The notes under the pieces: model-generated
Databases searched by the model: none
What the model was told of the DNA's origin: nothing
Seen by the model: the letters and a program-made list of their open reading frames with translations, nothing else
Position numbers and translations under genes: made by a program
Assembly (NCBI GenBank): GCA_002305505.1
Contig: DBRC01000007.1
Span: 4,147 to 21,506, forward strand
Direction: 5' to 3'
DNA from: Prevotella sp. UBA1378
GTDB taxonomy: Bacteria; Bacteroidota; Bacteroidia; Bacteroidales; Bacteroidaceae
Length of the DNA stretch: 17,360 nt
Part shown: positions 14,642 through 17,360 of the stretch, in pieces
Layout: each line of letters opens with the position of its first letter
Numbering within the stretch: position 1 is the first letter of the stretch

Positions 14642-17190
14642 ACAAGATTTCCGATATTAAAGGAGGGCTTGCAGGCCGCTGCCTCAGCCTCTGTTGCAAT
14701 AAGCTCCGAAAAGCATGGTCATGGTACAAGCATCTGTATAAAGGCAGGCCATGGTACGTTAAAACCATAGCAGCCCTTATCTCGCTCGTCGTTGCTTTTA
14801 TCCTCTACCTCGGTGCCGTAGACATTAATTTCCTATGGCTCTTCGGAAAGTCGCCGGGCATGAGTGTCATCATGAACCCGCAGACAAGCCAAGCCTCCGA
14901 AATATACAGTGCTGACGGTGTACAAATAGGTAAATTCTTCAGTGAAAACCGCACCCCGGTTAAATATGAAGAAGTGAATCCCTTGTTCTGGAAAACATTG
15001 ATTGATACAGAAGACGAAAGGTTTTACAGTCATTTCGGTATCGACTTCCAAGGCATTGCCGCGGCAGGGAAGGACTATCTTATCCATCGCGATGCCCGCG
15101 GGGCTTCTACTATCACGCAGCAGCTGGTAAAGAACATGTTCCGTGTCCGCACGCAATATTCTACCGGTCTTCTCGGTTATATTCCCGGTGTGAAGATGCT
15201 CATCATGAAGAGCAAAGAATGGATTACTGCCGTTAAAATAGAAATGTTCTTCGACAAAAAGGAAATCCTGACAATGTATGCCAACACCGTGGACTTCGGG
15301 TCGAATGCTTTCGGAATCAAGACCGCATGTAAAACTTACTTCGGCAACACTCCCCAAGAGCTAACCCTCGAACAGGCAGCCGTGTTGGTGGGAATGCTCA
15401 AAGCCACCACCTATTACAACCCGCTCATCAACCCGGAAAACAGCTTAAAGCGCCGCAATGTAGTTCTCAATAATATGCGGATACGCAATGACATTACAGA
15501 GCAGCAATACGACTCATTGAAAGAGCTGCCCATAAAGCTGGATTACAGCGTGGAAAGCAATTATGACGGACAGGCAAAATATTTCCGCGAAGCCGTTGGC
15601 GCTTACCTGAAAGACTGGTGCAAAGAGAACGGCTACGATTTGTACACGAGCGGCCTGAAAATATATACCACTATCGACACCCGCATGCAAAAATATGCAG
15701 AGGCTGCTGCGATAAAGCAAATGAAACAGGTACAGCGTAATTTCAATAACCACTGGGGAAGAACAAACCCATGGCAAGATGAACGCCATGTAGAGATTCC
15801 GAACTTCATCGAAGGCATTGCAAAGAAACTGCCTTACTACAAAATGCTCGTGCAGAAATATCCCAACAACCCGGACTCCGTCACCTATTGGCTGAACAAG
15901 CCACATACCGTCAGACTGTTCGACTACGAGAAAGGCACGATTGAAAAAGAAATGAGCACCATGGACTCCATCCGCTACATGGAGCGTTTCATGCATTGTG
16001 GCTTTGTCGCCATGGAACCGAATACCGGATACGTGAAGGCCTGGGTGGGAGACGTTGATTTCCAAACTTGGAAATACGACAAGGTTACTGCCATGCGCCA
16101 GCCCGGCTCTACATTTAAGCTCTTTGTATATACGGAGGCAATGAATCAAGGGCTTACCCCATGCGATAAGCGCCGCGATGAATATGTAAGCATGCGTGTT
16201 TATGACAAATTCAAACAGCAGGAAGTAACCTGGGCCCCGACAAATGCCAACGGCTATTTTACCGGCGACTCTATGCCGCTGAAAGCTGCATTTGCACAGA
16301 GTATCAATTCGATAGCCGTGAAACTCGGGCAGGAAGTGGGCATTGAAAACATCGCAAATACTGCACATGCCATGGGCATCCGGAGCCCGCTCGATAAGAC
16401 ACCGTCATTATCGCTTGGCTCAAGCGACGTCAACCTGCTCGAACTGGTGAACGCCTACTCAACCGTCATCAATGATGGGAAAATGCACGAACCGGTACTC
16501 GTCACGCGGATTCTCGACCGCGACGGGAAAGAGATTTATGTAGCCCCCGGCGAACAGCGGCAGGTCATACCTTACAAAAGTGCTTACCTTGTCCAACAGC
16601 TCTTGCAAAGCGGTTTAAGGGAGCCCGGAGGTACCAGCATGAGCTTATGGGGATACGTCGGGAAGTTCAAGGACACGGAATTTGGCGGGAAAACCGGTAC
16701 TTCAAATAATCATTCTGATGCATGGTTCGTCGGCGTAAGTCCTAAACTGGTATGCGGCGCATGGGTAGGAGGAGAATACCGCTGTATCCATTTCCGGACC
16801 GGGGCACTCGGCCAAGGCAGCCGCACGGCACTTCCAATCTGCGGTTATTTCTTTGAATCCGTATTATCCGATCCGGCATTCAGCCAATATCATGGGAAAT
16901 TCGGCAAGCCGAAAGATGACGACATCAAATACGACATGTATAATTGCAGTAGTTATTACCGCACAGAAGAAAAAGCAGACAGTACGGATGTCGACAGTAC
17001 CTCGACAACCCTGCAAGGCGACGGGACAATTCCCCGTGACGAGGAAAACACCCCGGCACCTGATACGCAGCACGAGCGGAAAGAGAATGCCTCCCCTGAA
17101 AATGGAGGGACAAATGAGCCGAACAAGGGCGAGGCAACAGAGCCAAACAAGAAAAAGAAGAAGCCTCTGTACGAGGATGTGTATCTTTAA
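14638..17190 (+). CDS. Class A penicillin-binding protein 1A
   Basis: An 850-residue bifunctional peptidoglycan synthase of the PBP1A (mrcA/ponA) type, anchored in the inner membrane with its domains in the periplasm. A basic N-terminus precedes one membrane span (about 42-61). The glycosyltransferase domain (GT51) has EDERFYSHFG with catalytic Glu125 and GASTITQQ (155-162). The transpeptidase has GSTFK with nucleophile Ser491 and Lys494, SIN (555-557) and KTG (685-687). Between the two domains is a segment (about 370-450) rich in Trp, Tyr and Lys, probably the usual linker domain. The last 80 residues are rich in Asp, Glu, Thr, Pro and Lys, and look disordered, ending in a Lys run and LYEDVYL. 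The start overlaps miaA by four bases, so translation is probably coupled. Confidence 0.96.
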   Translation: MNKISDIKGGLAGRCLSLCCNKLRKAWSWYKHLYKGRPWYVKTIAALISLVVAFILYLGAVDINFLWLFGKSPGMSVIMNPQTSQASEIYSADGVQIGKFFSENRTPVKYEEVNPLFWKTLIDTEDERFYSHFGIDFQGIAAAGKDYLIHRDARGASTITQQLVKNMFRVRTQYSTGLLGYIPGVKMLIMKSKEWITAVKIEMFFDKKEILTMYANTVDFGSNAFGIKTACKTYFGNTPQELTLEQAAVLVGMLKATTYYNPLINPENSLKRRNVVLNNMRIRNDITEQQYDSLKELPIKLDYSVESNYDGQAKYFREAVGAYLKDWCKENGYDLYTSGLKIYTTIDTRMQKYAEAAAIKQMKQVQRNFNNHWGRTNPWQDERHVEIPNFIEGIAKKLPYYKMLVQKYPNNPDSVTYWLNKPHTVRLFDYEKGTIEKEMSTMDSIRYMERFMHCGFVAMEPNTGYVKAWVGDVDFQTWKYDKVTAMRQPGSTFKLFVYTEAMNQGLTPCDKRRDEYVSMRVYDKFKQQEVTWAPTNANGYFTGDSMPLKAAFAQSINSIAVKLGQEVGIENIANTAHAMGIRSPLDKTPSLSLGSSDVNLLELVNAYSTVINDGKMHEPVLVTRILDRDGKEIYVAPGEQRQVIPYKSAYLVQQLLQSGLREPGGTSMSLWGYVGKFKDTEFGGKTGTSNNHSDAWFVGVSPKLVCGAWVGGEYRCIHFRTGALGQGSRTALPICGYFFESVLSDPAFSQYHGKFGKPKDDDIKYDMYNCSSYYRTEEKADSTDVDSTSTTLQGDGTIPRDEENTPAPDTQHERKENASPENGGTNEPNKGEATEPNKKKKKPLYEDVYL

Positions 17191-17360
17191 TGACAGAAAC
17201 CGACTTAGACAATAAGGAATGGCAAGATGCCTTGCAGATTGTCCAATATACCCGCCGCTCACTTTTCCTCACGGGCAAAGCGGGGTCGGGTAAGTCTACA
17301 TTTCTCCGTCATATAGCTGAAAACACAAAGAAAAAACGGCTCAGCGGAAGATCCATGGTG
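17190..17360 (+). CDS. PIF1/AAA-type helicase, N-terminal fragment
   Basis: The first 57 codons of a gene that continues past the window end. The ATG at 17190 overlaps the preceding TAA by one base (TAATG), so it belongs to the same transcript. Residues 26-38 (FLTGKAGSGKSTF) form a Walker A loop, and the start (MTETDLDNKEWQDALQIV) resembles Bacteroidales ATPases of the PIF1/RecD-like helicase group. After TKKK at about residue 49, those relatives continue into a VVLAPTG-like strand. This sequence reads RLSGRSMV in frame, and neither other frame restores the pattern. That may be a sequence-end artefact or a real break. Product name is tentative. Confidence 0.6.
   Translation, partial: MTETDLDNKEWQDALQIVQYTRRSLFLTGKAGSGKSTFLRHIAENTKKKRLSGRSMV

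Noticed and set aside
15514..16368. 284-codon - strand frame within the penicillin-binding protein gene
   Set aside because: It is antisense to conserved transpeptidase motifs and has no independent support.

Overview
The window reads as chromosome of a Bacteroidales bacterium (Bacteroides, Parabacteroides, Barnesiella or similar; the genus cannot be settled from this sequence). Supporting signs are the lpxC-fabZ fusion gene, the long-form PurM, promoters with the Bacteroidetes -7 box TAnnTTTG, and mostly weak Shine-Dalgarno sequences. All intact genes lie on the + strand.

Left part, 1-2480 (accessory-looking). The first 454 bases have no credible gene. They hold four copies of a 15-bp palindrome at an exact 22-bp period (84-164) and a GC-rich segment with mutually exclusive hairpins (265-312). 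Next comes a ketopantoate-reductase-like protein (455-1432) whose catalytic residues look altered. A 306-base gap then carries two palindromic operator-like sites, also 22 bp apart, a -7 box and a roughly 190-nt leader. These precede a ClbS/DfsB-family protein (1739-2278), a family that includes the colibactin self-protection protein. Directly behind it, on the - strand, is a decayed fragment resembling the catalytic region of a tyrosine recombinase (2268-2480).

Middle part, 2463-10493 (housekeeping). A near-perfect Bacteroidetes promoter starts a co-directional run: phoH, purC, menG/ubiE, aroE, purM, prfA, pyrF and an HD-domain phosphohydrolase. It combines purine and pyrimidine synthesis, menaquinone and shikimate steps, translation termination and an RNA-linked ATPase. 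Gaps of 9-70 bases and the absence of terminators suggest one long operon or a few overlapping ones.

Right part, 10470-17360 (envelope). Tandem -7 boxes at the 3' end of the HD gene precede lpxD, lpxC-fabZ, lpxA, miaA, a class A penicillin-binding protein and the start of a PIF1/AAA-type helicase. The gaps shrink to 5, 7 and 0 bases, then overlaps of 4 and 1. The genes join the early lipid A steps to a tRNA-modifying enzyme and a peptidoglycan synthase. The last gene runs off the window, and its final codons do not follow the expected family pattern.

The best candidate for something undescribed is the left part: a self-protection-type gene with a strong paired operator, placed against a recombinase relic beside a conserved core locus. 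The two 22-bp-period palindrome systems are the clearest signals that genes do not explain.
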